Under the pieces are notes generated by a model. That model saw only the letters and a list, made by a program, of their open reading frames with translations, was not told the origin of the DNA and did not search any database. Below are positions 37,601 to 44,611 of a stretch of 64,000 bases of DNA, one piece after another. The stretch is from RUG100 sp050953405 (lineage in GTDB: Bacteria > Bacillota > Clostridia > Peptostreptococcales > Anaerovoracaceae): contig JBMNMP010000001.1 of NCBI GenBank assembly GCA_050953405.1, positions 310,001 to 374,000 of the forward strand, written 5' to 3'. The position numbers and the translations under genes are program-made. Within the stretch, counting starts at the first letter, position 1. Every line of letters starts with the position of its first letter.

Positions 37601-38206
37601 AGCGATGCACTGGCAGCAGCCAAGGCAAATATTGGAAACGTCAAGCAGGAGCTGGATGCAGAGAAGGCCGATGCGATAGATGAACTGCAGGCATGGAAGC
37701 AGAAGAGCGGCGATTATTATCAGACGCAGCAGGGTGAGATCACTAAGATCATAGATACCGCTGTCGCCAAAATCAACGCGGCTGCCAGCGTGCAGGATGT
37801 CAAGGCTATCAGGGATGCGGCAGTAAAGCAGCTGGACAATGTAATGACGAAGACGGAAGTAAATGCTGCCAATGCCAGGGCGCAGAGAGAACGCGCGGCC
37901 AAGATCAAGGCCTTCCAGAAGAAGAGAGTCGTTCAGAAGAAGCCAAGGGCCGGAAAGAAGAGAATCACGGTCAGGTGGAAGAAAGTTAAGGGAGCCCGTG
38001 GATATCAGGTAAGATATACCTACAAGAAGGGCAGGAGATATAAGAGCAGGTACGTAACTGTCAAGAGCTCCAAGAGGGCCTACAAGGTCATCAAGAAGCT
38101 GAAGAGGGGCAGGAAGTACAGGACGAGAGTCAGAGCTTATACGAAGATCGGCGGTAAAAAGGTATGGACAAAGTGGTCCAGACTGAAGAAGGTCAGAAGT
38201 AAGTAA
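28607..38206 (+). CDS. Giant secreted GLUG/PEGA-like/FIVAR/Fn3 surface protein
   Basis: 3199 aa. Signal peptide 1-31 (basic MKLLRRK, hydrophobic core, ANA cut). Four blocks of GLUG-type beta-helix repeats (about 45-500, 745-1140, 1400-1745, 2180-2570), recognisable by many GGIxG and NCYN turns; blocks are linked by PEGA/carboxypeptidase-like beta-sandwich repeats of the NGKYTYTIEKKGYENKSGEI type. A bacterial Ig-like domain follows near 1745-1830, then unrecognised domains, about three FIVAR-like helical repeats (2766-3085), and a very basic C-terminal Fn3-like domain (3095-3199). There is no LPxTG motif, SLH domain or C-terminal membrane helix. RBS GGAGGAGG. Likely an adhesin or surface filament; the ligand is unknown. 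A strong terminator separates it from the subtilase gene. Confidence 0.88.
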   Translation: MKLLRRKAVAYFVVVTMIMSLFYALPQTANAEGAGAPATKCTEEGSGTESDPYLLSTAEQLKDLDNTVDTGTTYAGQYFKLKNDIDAGGTLSGPIGTSAANAFQGVFDGDHKAITVEITGDANGGGLFSSLNGATVKDLTVKGSVTGRAETGGIAGNLKDSTISGCRVEAEVTTTGRGYTGGTGGVAGYLTGSNTIENCTCTGTVTVDWDSYNSSIGIGGIAGTVYNGSTAVRGCTNEGNIQDKTDGNTTTAGKGGIVGKSDAISTIEDCVNKGTISSVSSSGYSGAPRIAGIIGATSSDTSESNSIERCVNEGTITNESGSSDAMTGGIIAYSYGRDTVTECINRGVINASAGDAGGIAATMKNYYVSNVESSYNTAAVNNKGTASNCYTGGVVGSAGQSKVSVLSCYNRGQVTSASSGTGTGAVIGKPYSATSINSAYIARNKYLKGTAALGIGGVDPDKESCTSFEAPSADLPEELGSAFKTDLDPQINEGYPILRWQDPNSGFAVDFNISDKETNASINGATITIEGQTPVSATSFELKSGTYQYKVSTPGFKEATGSVTVGRKSMSVDVALEPLKYDYELTVSPAAAAVEMNNDTLGKISSADPVIDKEADTAVYKYQLNDKESYGAFNYKVSCFGYQPQSGEISLSEAGSKTVALAQQEKHDLTIKVGPAAAEARATLKNTEYNVEVKADAASGNEFKYSLPAGEYSYTVKAKGYKTQQGTLKVPDEDTLSLTLEEKPGWDGESIDTDWYTADPDASTFEISEPEELAGLAQLVNYKASGDTVDFQGKTIKLTADINLADGKWTSIGCKPGSSTDAYPFKGTFDGNGHAVRGLNVPGTDKFYQGFFGYTDGATIRDLSVSGKVTIANSGVPCGGLMAAGSEATVENVTTDIDVNATASTSAYIGGICGKAIGGTFTDCTNLGSITGGYQVGGIIGTSYTNGITVNRCVNEGDVTGNTTGTTTSYVSAGIEGNSYKKDTIEYCINKGKISGANQGLGGIVGIMQANDARIQSCYNLGDIESTSDSANVGGILAYRGSNYSSSSILNDIISCYSAGTIKGGKVVGGVLGNQKDNTINVQRTHSNYYLKSDTYKGLGATGMDHDGVYMPFEKSVIGDYTDLIAGLGSDYSTSSQQDYPILKWQDPDSKFDVNFDISYDSKANLGDDQAVITLKDKEGAIVASEEGDALHYALKNGKYTYTIEKKGYENKSGEITVDKAALTEKVTMTAEKYYYTAKIAREADFTLKDANGVEVQRPDYDDSAGGYVYKLYNGKYSYQAKRFGYQAQSGEEEISYASKLHDFSLEAMPVSKVKFDITAAEGSFSGSDPTVLIYSKGGDFDGTLIGTYDADSAIAEGIMFPRGEYNYTIKADGFNTRRGEMTVGADPQTISVEMATKSGWGGEEDVDTDWYTNNPDATSYIIKNESEFAGLAKLVNEGTDTFAGKSLTITKDLDLKDAAWTPIGGYSMGTTKEFSGSLDGGGHSITISSGEFKNNESCFGIFGYINKANISNLVIRGSVKATYNGENGTSMIYAGGLAGYAGSSVITNCYNQMAIDFTATTTGMGIVDIGGLTGWSVGTSYDRCCSITPVSGTFNTTAATGICYAGGLVGFDQSGMSSARSSMTNCYNTGAVTATGKTFSYAGGLIGNLSGDNTYFEMNNCYNTGLSQAAATTAAMHPLIGNGGNEGNYNNNYYLEGDQSEISSNSTAKSDEYMRSAAFAADLGAAYSQNSNGGYPLFSSEAGVHHIAVTKAPEKTTYNDQEDFDDSGMEVTAYLSDSDTIGTRIFSGWSVKDGKNLKPGTTEVTIEYKGVTAKVPITVNQVVHPIANSELNFAITQPEAGKAPQQDIELSGTQADKFSADISWQKGGKAWSGNFEAASYYRAQVTLKAKYVEGDAYYEFSKYAAPKVDGAYEVKYVTEEKNAAGVITTVRFTVTFKATTSASKGLEDKASHLYYEGDTGAPSDFSSYLDDQLTISGIGDKDKTYQVKDLEQLVLQKDLGMEAARGNEKLDGIRLYDFLHEAGMDENLKDGTTVTVYGKDEIKPVEMTIKDLRSATGDEAAILAYGDENNGLPLAKARGPLWLVQKDLDATQGTGVTRIVIGSQEAAETQNITFQANEPDPAVTVKDSYGNKISAASADNVYQLRKGETYKYSITKEGYTVESGEVTPGDQPQTIKVELLPVWDGKTLKEPARDADGYYLIGSAEELMWWNQNHSKDDKVKLTADIALNNGVDNVNKWPLVYGEREDAAFNGVFDGQGHVIHGLYIDRENTYELVIDWSGAVLAYPDSIDQIGMFGYLKDANIKNFGLEGSIHLYDRPDGSLADWEQVGGIAGYVHGASKIENCYTNVDITVEASTETATVGGYPVSGFGDKTDTYIGGIAGSIATNATIDNCYSKGTLIGAQTRRIDIGGIVGGMRSASTKVTNCYSTAKLQAFERAGSDYDSHLGGIAGDPAVWSEDNSGAISGSYALNSEFKGNTDSKVKAGRVSGLGKALSGNYGSTSIKTDGVDLSKTTGADTIGGADITLDTATKADTYKASGWSTDIWNLDSGSYPMLKWQKAPAGSDRYADYTPAKDENGDQEWDGYFSEHAAPPYFKVGFRVNGYNTESVKKFTRDQMKEMARADNEGTLYYSAKSGMGGNAGRAVSEYVYIDSLMKNAGISFKSGDVLSFGTYAAYDYDKLMEDRYYYPGWNDDSSAGAVKRKAVIALKSYGDSYGVTRETLENFGGSTDYLYAYMLTFGQKTPDESTYGDFAYQQVSGTVVYNDAAAANDTVKQLLQSEIDKAVNALQATATSSDSDKVAGGSYYVSQTDHDRYAASIDAARTKLAKETATNGSIMSAVETLRADGKTFEKAKKPGTGADRSKLQATMDTAREVVAATVVSNDGSDVSQDKMWATQSEIDAMNAKIAAAQLVNDNEEATQMDIDNAEFALRCAIADFAADSGNLEALSRQAAAKALHDYVDGLDMSKYRDKEKNEIDTLLQEGLTNIKKAKTTSDISDALAAAKANIGNVKQELDAEKADAIDELQAWKQKSGDYYQTQQGEITKIIDTAVAKINAAASVQDVKAIRDAAVKQLDNVMTKTEVNAANARAQRERAAKIKAFQKKRVVQKKPRAGKKRITVRWKKVKGARGYQVRYTYKKGRRYKSRYVTVKSSKRAYKVIKKLKRGRKYRTRVRAYTKIGGKKVWTKWSRLKKVRSK

Positions 38207-38223
38207 AATGACAAGTAGATAAG

Positions 38224-38265
38224 GCAGCGGGCGGCGTCCCACAGGGACGCGCCCGGCTGCTTTTT
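38224..38265 (+). terminator. Terminator between the two giant genes
   Basis: GCAGCGGGCGGCGTCCC and GGGACGCGCCCGGCTGC form a long GC-rich stem with ACA loop, then TTTTT. Confidence 0.92.
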
Positions 38266-38286
38266 GCAACAAGGGAGTGAAGACAT

Positions 38287-41200
38287 TTGAAAAAGGCAGT
38301 ATCATTCAATTCACCCGCGAAGAAAATCATCTTTTGTGCACTGCTCACAGTCGCCATGGTTGCGGCTGCGGCGCTGCTGACGAAGGTGACCGGACACGCG
38401 GGAACAGTTAACAAAGAGATCTCGAATTACCAGAACAAAGGGATCACATCAAAAATTATCGTAAAGGACAATGCGGGGCACAGGGTCTCCCCGGAACAGG
38501 TGGACCCGTCCAGCTACAAGGGCTATGTTTTCCGGGTTAAGGAGACGGCGCCCAAATCGCTGATAAACGAGGCGGCACAGAAAAAGACCGGAGGCCACGT
38601 CAGCGCCATAGGCGGTGATGGCTTGTATGAAGCCGATCGCCTTGAGGATGTCGATAAGTTCCTCAATGAGAAGTACATAGATTATATCGAACCGGATTAT
38701 CTGGTCAAACTCTCTCAGGTAGATGAGAAGTCAAACAGTGCCACGCCTGACGATCCGGATTACAATGACGGACAGCAGTGGAATCTGGAGCAGATGAACG
38801 TAGCCGGCGCATGGCAGAAAGATACTTACGGCCAGCCGCAGTTCGACAGAAAGGGCAATGTAAAGATCGCCGTGATCGACAGCGGTCTCTACGGCAGCGG
38901 CGGTAATCAGCCACAACACGAGGACATAGATTACAGCCATGTCCTGGAGGGCCAGAACTTTGTGGATGGACAGGAAGGTACTCCTGACAACAAGGGACAT
39001 GGAACATTTGTCGCCGGCCTCATATTCGCGGAGTCCAACAACGGCACCGGTATCGCCGGAATAATGCCTGAAGTGGACATTCTGCCGCTGAAGGTATTCG
39101 GCACCAGTAACTATACTGAAAACAGTATGGTTGAAAAGGGCATCTATGAAGCCATCGATGCCGATGTCGACGTCATCAATATGAGTCTCGGTGGTGAGGA
39201 CAACTCCGAGTCCATGAAGACGGCATGCGACACCGCTGCTGCAGACAATATTCTCGTGGTGGCGGCTGCCGGCAACGACGGCGTCGAGATAAACAACTAT
39301 CCCGCAGCTTATGACTCGGTGATCGGCGTAGCCAGCACCGACAAGGATGAAGAGACATCATACTTCTCGCAGTACGGAGAAAGCGTCTTCTGCGCAGCAC
39401 CCGGCGGAGATGTGCACAGTCTCGGCAATTCGAACACTGAAGGACAGAAATACAGCACTGCCAGCGGAACGTCTTTCTCATCGCCTGAAGTGGCAGCCAT
39501 GGCGGGAATGGTCAAATCGATCATGCCGCAGGCTGATCTGGATGACTTCAAAGATATAATCCAGAAGACATCCCGCGACAAGGGCGACCCCGGTTTTGAC
39601 AGCCATTACGGCTGGGGTATCGTTGACTTCGGCAGTGCGGTTGCCAAAGTGATGGAGACCGTTGATCTGCCGATATATCATCTGACATTCAATGCCAGCG
39701 ATGAAAACGGAAATGTGGTCACCGGCGCCAGCATACAGCTGCGCACAGCCGAAGAAGTCACCTGGAAGGATGATCCGGAGAACAAGATCACTGCCGGTAC
39801 GTGGCCAAAGGGACAGTATATATCGGCTGAGACCGACGGATCTTACACGCTGCACAAGGGACACTATGAATATACGATCTCCAAGAACGGCTACTGGCCG
39901 GTGAGCGGAGATCTGGCGACATTCATGGCGGAGCAGACGAAGAACGTCGTCCTGGAGCACACATACAGCATCAATGCGGAACCGCGTGATTCAGAAGGAC
40001 AACTCATCGACGACGTGAAGATAGAGCTGACGAGGACCAGCGACAAGCTGAAGGCCGAGCTGGTGAGGACTTCCGACGGCGGGTACACGAAAGCTGTACC
40101 GGCAGGCACTTACAATTATACTGCCGAAGCCGATGGATACGAGACCAGCCGCGGCGTACTCGAGGTAAAAGCGGACGGCAGCAACAATAAAGTGATCGAG
40201 ATGTTCAACAGATCTGAGATGTCACAGGTCACCTTCAACTGCCGCGACAAGGACAGCGGCGAAGCGCTGAGCGACACCGAGGTAGACGTTCAGGACTCCG
40301 AGGGAGAGACTGTGCGCCCGGATGGGGACGGCAGCTACATGCTGGTGCGCGGCAGGAACTATACATGCACGGTTATGAAAGCCGGATATGAGGACCAGAT
40401 GCTAAAACACAAGGTGGCCGATGCAGAGACGGATGCGGTAGATGTCGACATGAGCAAGGTCGGTTATACGCTGAAGATCGATGCAGTCGACGGCGCCGGG
40501 AACATCCTCCCGAACGCAGAAGTCGTGCTCCGCGACAAGGACGGAAACGAAGTATCGCCGTTCAGGACCAACAGCAGCAAGTACAACGTAGCTTCCGGCA
40601 CTTATCAGTATAGTGCCAGCTGCGGCGGATATGCCGACAAGAAGGGTTCCGTAGTCATAGATTACGGTTCGCGTGAAGTGAAGATAGAAATGCAGCCGGT
40701 GAAAAAGGCCGTGAATATTGATGTCAGGGACAACAGCGGTGCTGAGATCACCGGAGCAGAGATATCTCTCTATGATGAAACGGGCAGACTGATGAGGCCG
40801 GTGACCGCCGGATCCTACAGGCTGGTCGACGGCAAGTACAGCTGCACCGTGGAGAAAGAAGGGTACAAGCCCGAGACAACAGCGATAACAGTTGATGGTC
40901 AGCAGGACACGGCTACCGTAAAGCTGACACCGGAGGAACCGGGTACCCAGAGCGGCGATTATGCAGGCGGTAGCGGCACGGCTGAAGACCCGTATTTGAT
41001 CAACAGCGAACAGCAGCTGCGCAAGCTGGCTGAAAAGACAGTTATCACTTATGCCAAGGATGAAAACGCAGAGAGCAACAGAAAAGATGTCATCGACGGT
41101 TACTATCGCCTCACGAGGGATATACAGCTGACTTCTCCGTGGACACCGATAGGCAGTTACGAGAGCGAGTACAACTATGCCATCTTTGAAGGAAACTTTG

Positions 41201-43257
41201 ACGGCGGCGGACACACAATCAGCGGACTGGACGTCGACAGCACACATGCATGTGCCGGCTTCTTCGGTATCGTGCGCGATGCAGTGATCTCTGATCTGAG
41301 AGTCGAGGGCGAGGTCACAGGAGTGTCCTACGCCGGAGGTATCGTCGGCAACGTGATCTACGATGATCAGGGAACCGAGATCCGCAACTGCTCGTCATCT
41401 GCAAAGGTGAGCGCCGGCAAATACGCCGGAGGTATCGCCGGTTACATATATTCGGGTACCAGTGGCCGGAGCAAAGTCCGCGGAGCGGTCTACGGCTGCT
41501 GCAGCACCGGTGAAGTGACGGCTGAGAACTACAACGCCGGAGGCATCTGCGGTTTCGCGGAGGCTGTGAAAATATCCAACTGTTACAATAAGGGAACCAT
41601 GGCCGGCGGTTATAACATCGGAGGCATCTGCGGATCGACGGATACCAATACCTACGTCAGCAATTGCTACAACGTGGGTGCCACCTCGCAGACGAACACC
41701 GGCTATTCCTATGTGGGTAAAGTCGGAGGTATTGTGGGTTCCTCAGATGCTAACTTCTCGGCTGTATATTACCTCAGCAGTACCGCCAACGCGGCTATCG
41801 GGGTCGACTCCGGTGCCAGCACAGAGTACCTCAAAGCTCTCACCAGCAGCAAGATGAAGGGACAGCAGTCCTTCGTAGATATGCTGAATATAGCAGCGGG
41901 GACCGACAACGGGGATTTCGTGCTCACGGATGAATATCCTGCACTATCCTGGGAAAAGGCTGCGGCGGAGCAGAGTTATGCACAGTCGCCTGTGATATCA
42001 CAGCAGCCTGAGGAAATCATACACGAAGGACAGAAACACGGAGTGATCCGCTGCCAGGTAGAGCCGGTCAGCGATGGAGGTCAATTGACATACCAGTGGT
42101 ATACAAATGACCAGAAGAGCCGCAAGCTGTCTTCCAAAATAGACGGAGCCGCCGGGAACGTGCCGGCAGACGGTATCCTGGAGCTGACTCCGGACACCTC
42201 GGAAATCGGCACAGCTTATTACTATGTAGTCGTCAGGAATACGGTTGGCGGAGCCGGCGTTGACACGCACACGGCGAAGGTCATCAGCGATTTCGCGGAT
42301 GTAGTCACCGAGCGCGATGAAAAGCCGGGTGCACCGGTGATAACATCGGCAGGCATCGGAGATGAGATGTCAGCGGAAGCTGAATTCTACCGCGAGGATG
42401 CTGCGCAGGTACATACGACGGCAACACCGGGAGAAAACGAAGACAGCAGTGATGTACTGACTTATCAGTGGTACCGCAGCAAGTACACGAACACCAAGGG
42501 CAGTGCTGTCGGTGATGGAGCCGACTGCACGATAGACACCTCTGCGGCGGGAACATGGTACTATTACGTCAAAGTCAGCGATACGGCCAACGGAATGAAT
42601 GCCAGATCACAGCGTTTGAAAGTGACCGTGGGCAGCAAGAGCCGCGCTGAAGAGGCTGATGAAGCCGCGGCACGTGAAGCAGCGCAAAAGCCGGGTCCGG
42701 TGAGTGGACTGAGAGCTAACAGCGATTATCGCAGCGTCACCCTGCGCTGGAAGGCGGCAGAGAATGGCGGACAATATGAGATATACAGGTCCATAAAAAA
42801 GACCAGCGGCTACCGAAAAGTGGCCACTGCAAAGACAACCAGCTGGAAAGACAGCACAGTGCGCACCGGCAGCAGGTATTATTACAAGCTGCGTGCGGTG
42901 AATGCGGTGCAGGAAGGTGAATTCGCCGGCAGGACATTCTGCGGTGAAATGACTCAGGCTGTGAAAGCCACACCTTCGCTGGGCAGACCCGCACTGAGGG
43001 TAAAGGCCGGCAGGCGCAGTGCAAAGCTGCGTTGGACTGCAGTAAAGGGCGCTGCCAGGTACGAGATATTCCGCTCTACTAAGAAAAATCGCGGATACAG
43101 GAAGATCGCGATCAGAAAGGCCTCTGTGAAAAAGTACACCAGCAAGAGGCTCAGGAAAGGAAAGCGTTATTACTTCAAGGTCCGTGCAGCCAGAAAGGTC
43201 GGCGGCAAGATGGTCTATGGACCGCTGTCAAAAGGAAAGACTGTAAAATCTAAATAG
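38287..43257 (+). CDS. Secreted subtilisin-like (S8) protease with PEGA-like, GLUG and Fn3 modules
   Basis: 1656 aa. An N-terminal signal/membrane segment (16-37) is followed by an I9-type propeptide (about 40-140). The S8 domain has the full triad: Asp198 (IAVIDSG), His238 (GHGTFVAG), Ser396 (SGTSFSSPE), with oxyanion Asn in AAAGNDG. After about residue 460 come five PEGA-like repeats, a GLUG block (about 895-1230), two Ig-like domains (about 1230-1460) and two basic Fn3 domains to the end. Start TTG 38287 with GGGAGTG 8 nt upstream; no in-frame ATG fits. Like the upstream giant protein it has no sortase signal, and the two share module types and a Lys/Arg-rich C-terminal domain. It may process surface proteins or host matrix; substrate unknown. 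Confidence 0.93.
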   Translation: MKKAVSFNSPAKKIIFCALLTVAMVAAAALLTKVTGHAGTVNKEISNYQNKGITSKIIVKDNAGHRVSPEQVDPSSYKGYVFRVKETAPKSLINEAAQKKTGGHVSAIGGDGLYEADRLEDVDKFLNEKYIDYIEPDYLVKLSQVDEKSNSATPDDPDYNDGQQWNLEQMNVAGAWQKDTYGQPQFDRKGNVKIAVIDSGLYGSGGNQPQHEDIDYSHVLEGQNFVDGQEGTPDNKGHGTFVAGLIFAESNNGTGIAGIMPEVDILPLKVFGTSNYTENSMVEKGIYEAIDADVDVINMSLGGEDNSESMKTACDTAAADNILVVAAAGNDGVEINNYPAAYDSVIGVASTDKDEETSYFSQYGESVFCAAPGGDVHSLGNSNTEGQKYSTASGTSFSSPEVAAMAGMVKSIMPQADLDDFKDIIQKTSRDKGDPGFDSHYGWGIVDFGSAVAKVMETVDLPIYHLTFNASDENGNVVTGASIQLRTAEEVTWKDDPENKITAGTWPKGQYISAETDGSYTLHKGHYEYTISKNGYWPVSGDLATFMAEQTKNVVLEHTYSINAEPRDSEGQLIDDVKIELTRTSDKLKAELVRTSDGGYTKAVPAGTYNYTAEADGYETSRGVLEVKADGSNNKVIEMFNRSEMSQVTFNCRDKDSGEALSDTEVDVQDSEGETVRPDGDGSYMLVRGRNYTCTVMKAGYEDQMLKHKVADAETDAVDVDMSKVGYTLKIDAVDGAGNILPNAEVVLRDKDGNEVSPFRTNSSKYNVASGTYQYSASCGGYADKKGSVVIDYGSREVKIEMQPVKKAVNIDVRDNSGAEITGAEISLYDETGRLMRPVTAGSYRLVDGKYSCTVEKEGYKPETTAITVDGQQDTATVKLTPEEPGTQSGDYAGGSGTAEDPYLINSEQQLRKLAEKTVITYAKDENAESNRKDVIDGYYRLTRDIQLTSPWTPIGSYESEYNYAIFEGNFDGGGHTISGLDVDSTHACAGFFGIVRDAVISDLRVEGEVTGVSYAGGIVGNVIYDDQGTEIRNCSSSAKVSAGKYAGGIAGYIYSGTSGRSKVRGAVYGCCSTGEVTAENYNAGGICGFAEAVKISNCYNKGTMAGGYNIGGICGSTDTNTYVSNCYNVGATSQTNTGYSYVGKVGGIVGSSDANFSAVYYLSSTANAAIGVDSGASTEYLKALTSSKMKGQQSFVDMLNIAAGTDNGDFVLTDEYPALSWEKAAAEQSYAQSPVISQQPEEIIHEGQKHGVIRCQVEPVSDGGQLTYQWYTNDQKSRKLSSKIDGAAGNVPADGILELTPDTSEIGTAYYYVVVRNTVGGAGVDTHTAKVISDFADVVTERDEKPGAPVITSAGIGDEMSAEAEFYREDAAQVHTTATPGENEDSSDVLTYQWYRSKYTNTKGSAVGDGADCTIDTSAAGTWYYYVKVSDTANGMNARSQRLKVTVGSKSRAEEADEAAAREAAQKPGPVSGLRANSDYRSVTLRWKAAENGGQYEIYRSIKKTSGYRKVATAKTTSWKDSTVRTGSRYYYKLRAVNAVQEGEFAGRTFCGEMTQAVKATPSLGRPALRVKAGRRSAKLRWTAVKGAARYEIFRSTKKNRGYRKIAIRKASVKKYTSKRLRKGKRYYFKVRAARKVGGKMVYGPLSKGKTVKSK

Positions 43258-43269
43258 ATCGATGCAATG

Positions 43270-43304
43270 AAAGATCCGCTCCTTGTGTGATGGAGCGGAT
43301 CTTT
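43270..43304. terminator. Bidirectional terminator between subtilase and DUF3021 genes
   Basis: AAAGATCCGCTCC and GGAGCGGATCTTT (13-bp perfect arms) between convergent genes; short T-tracts on both strands. Confidence 0.8.
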
Positions 43305-43319
43305 CTATTGTGCAAATGT

Positions 43320-43739
43320 TTACTTTTCCTGAAGTGCTCTGTTCATGCGGCTGGCCAGGGTCCTGTAGTGGTGTGAGAAGCCCAGCCAGATGAGAAAGGC
43401 GATGCCGATGTCACCGGCGATGATCAGCAGGCAGTACCACCATGGCAGGCCGTCCGGCACCCAGCCGACTGCGAATGCTGTGGCCACCATCACCGCACAG
43501 CCGATTCCCATGTGGAAGAGGACTTTGAGCCCGAAGGCCAGAGATTCCCTCCGGTATATCATCGTCGGCAGTGAGAACCCCAGGCCCACACATACAGTCC
43601 CCGCGATCATGCGTGTAAAAGAGTATCCCTGCATGACGAAAGTTCCCCCGTAATAGATGTCGAAGATCACACCGATGACGGCAAATATGGCAAGAGCCAG
43701 ACCGATACCGATGAATGCAGTGTTTAATGCTTTTTTCAT
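43320..43739 (-). CDS. DUF3021 membrane protein, likely partner of the LytTR regulator
   Basis: 139 aa with four predicted membrane helices (TAFIGIGLALAIFAVIGVIF; MIAGTVCVGLGFSLPTMIY; LFHMGIGCAVMVATAFAVGWV; WYCLLIIAGDIGIAFLIWLGF) and a cytoplasmic basic tail. In LytTR regulatory systems such as HdrRM and BrsRM of streptococci a small membrane protein encoded with the LytTR factor restrains it; the arrangement here is the same, 21 nt downstream. RBS AAAAGGAGG. Confidence 0.85.
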   Translation of the reverse strand: MKKALNTAFIGIGLALAIFAVIGVIFDIYYGGTFVMQGYSFTRMIAGTVCVGLGFSLPTMIYRRESLAFGLKVLFHMGIGCAVMVATAFAVGWVPDGLPWWYCLLIIAGDIGIAFLIWLGFSHHYRTLASRMNRALQEK

Positions 43740-43760
43740 TTTTCTCGCCTCCTTTTGGCT

Positions 43761-44204
43761 TTACGATAACCCCAAATACTTTTTCAGTTCCGGAAGATAC
43801 TTCCTGGAAACATAGTCCTGAGATCCGTTTTTCATTGTGATGTGCATCATTCCGCCAAATCTGGCTTCGATGCTGTCGAGATAACTCAGGTTGATGACGG
43901 CGGACTTGCTGATCTTCATGAATCCGCTGCCCAGCCGGGAGGTGATCTCATAGAGACGGCTCCGGCTGCGGTAATTGCTGCTGCGCGTGTACACTATGGT
44001 ATCCCCGTTTTCGATCCTCACCATGTATACATCCTGTGGCCTCAGGATGACAGTTTTTTCTCCGCGTTCCGCGGAGATGATCCGTTCCCCTTCAGCCGCC
44101 CCCAGTAATTCCATCGCCCGGCTGACTTCACTGGTCATCCTGTCGCAATAGATCACCGCATAAGTTTCTTCATATTCCGGTGATATTTTTAAATCTACTC
44201 GCAT
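43761..44204 (-). CDS. LytTR DNA-binding regulator without receiver domain
   Basis: 147 aa: an N-terminal short region (MRVDLKISPEYEETYAVIYC) then a complete LytTR domain (ILRPQDVYMVRIENGDTIVYTRSSNYRSRSRLYEITSRLGSGFMKISKSAVINLSYLDSIEARFGGMMHITMKNG, YVSRKYLPELKKYLGL). It has no phosphoacceptor domain, so activity is probably controlled by the membrane partner encoded next. RBS GCAAGGAGG. Two candidate promoters lie upstream. Confidence 0.92.
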   Translation of the reverse strand: MRVDLKISPEYEETYAVIYCDRMTSEVSRAMELLGAAEGERIISAERGEKTVILRPQDVYMVRIENGDTIVYTRSSNYRSRSRLYEITSRLGSGFMKISKSAVINLSYLDSIEARFGGMMHITMKNGSQDYVSRKYLPELKKYLGLS

Positions 44205-44231
44205 GATCGCACCTCCTTGCTACAGTCATAG

Positions 44232-44258
44232 ATTATACGAAAACAGCGGTTTTGTCAG
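44232..44258 (-). promoter_or_regulatory. Proximal promoter of the LytTR operon
   Basis: Minus strand TATAAT (44237-44232) with CTGACA 15 nt upstream (or TTGCTG at 18 nt). The spacer holds AAAAC/GTTTT dyad symmetry that could be the LytTR autoregulatory site; this is inference. Confidence 0.5.
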
Positions 44259-44329
44259 CAATTTAAAGCTGAGTGGCAGAAAAACGCAGGTCAAATGCAT
44301 TTCACCCCGATTGAATGACTGCAGCAGCC

Positions 44330-44410
44330 AAAAAAACAAGCAGCTCCGGCATGACGCCGGAGCTTGTTTGCATATGATTGCAGTGATGATTGATATAAGT
44401 GTTTTTCTGC
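44330..44410 (-). ncRNA. Candidate small RNA or terminated leader upstream of the LytTR operon
   Basis: A consensus promoter (TTGACA-17-TATAAT, 44445-44417) would start a transcript near 44410 that meets an intrinsic terminator after about 70-80 nt: AGCTCCGGC/GCCGGAGCT perfect 9-bp arms (44342-44364) with seven Ts (44336-44330). No gene with a ribosome site is inside. It is either a free small RNA or an attenuated leader of the LytTR operon, which begins 126 nt further on the same strand. Confidence 0.6.
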
Positions 44411-44416
44411 CTGCTT

Positions 44417-44445
44417 ATTATAAGATAAACCCTGCTCTGTGTCAA
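44417..44445 (-). promoter_or_regulatory. Strong promoter for the candidate small RNA/leader
   Basis: Exact consensus on the minus strand: TTGACA (44445-44440), 17-nt spacer, TATAAT (44422-44417). Confidence 0.8.
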
Positions 44446-44611
44446 CGCGGAAGAGCAGAGATATCTGCAGCGGCAGCCGGACGCCGGCTGGAATTGTGAG
44501 CTGCGGATAATAAAGCTTGTGATTGAAAACTTTTCGTGTTGTAATCTTGTGAAAATGATATTATAGTAGAAAACGATAAACGAAAACCAATTTAGATGGT
44601 CGGGTGATTTT

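Noticed and set aside
28700..37900. Internal repeats of the giant gene as possible CRISPR or DNA tandem repeats
   Set aside because: Repeats are diverged at DNA level and follow protein modules (GLUG, PEGA-like); there are no regular identical repeats with spacers.
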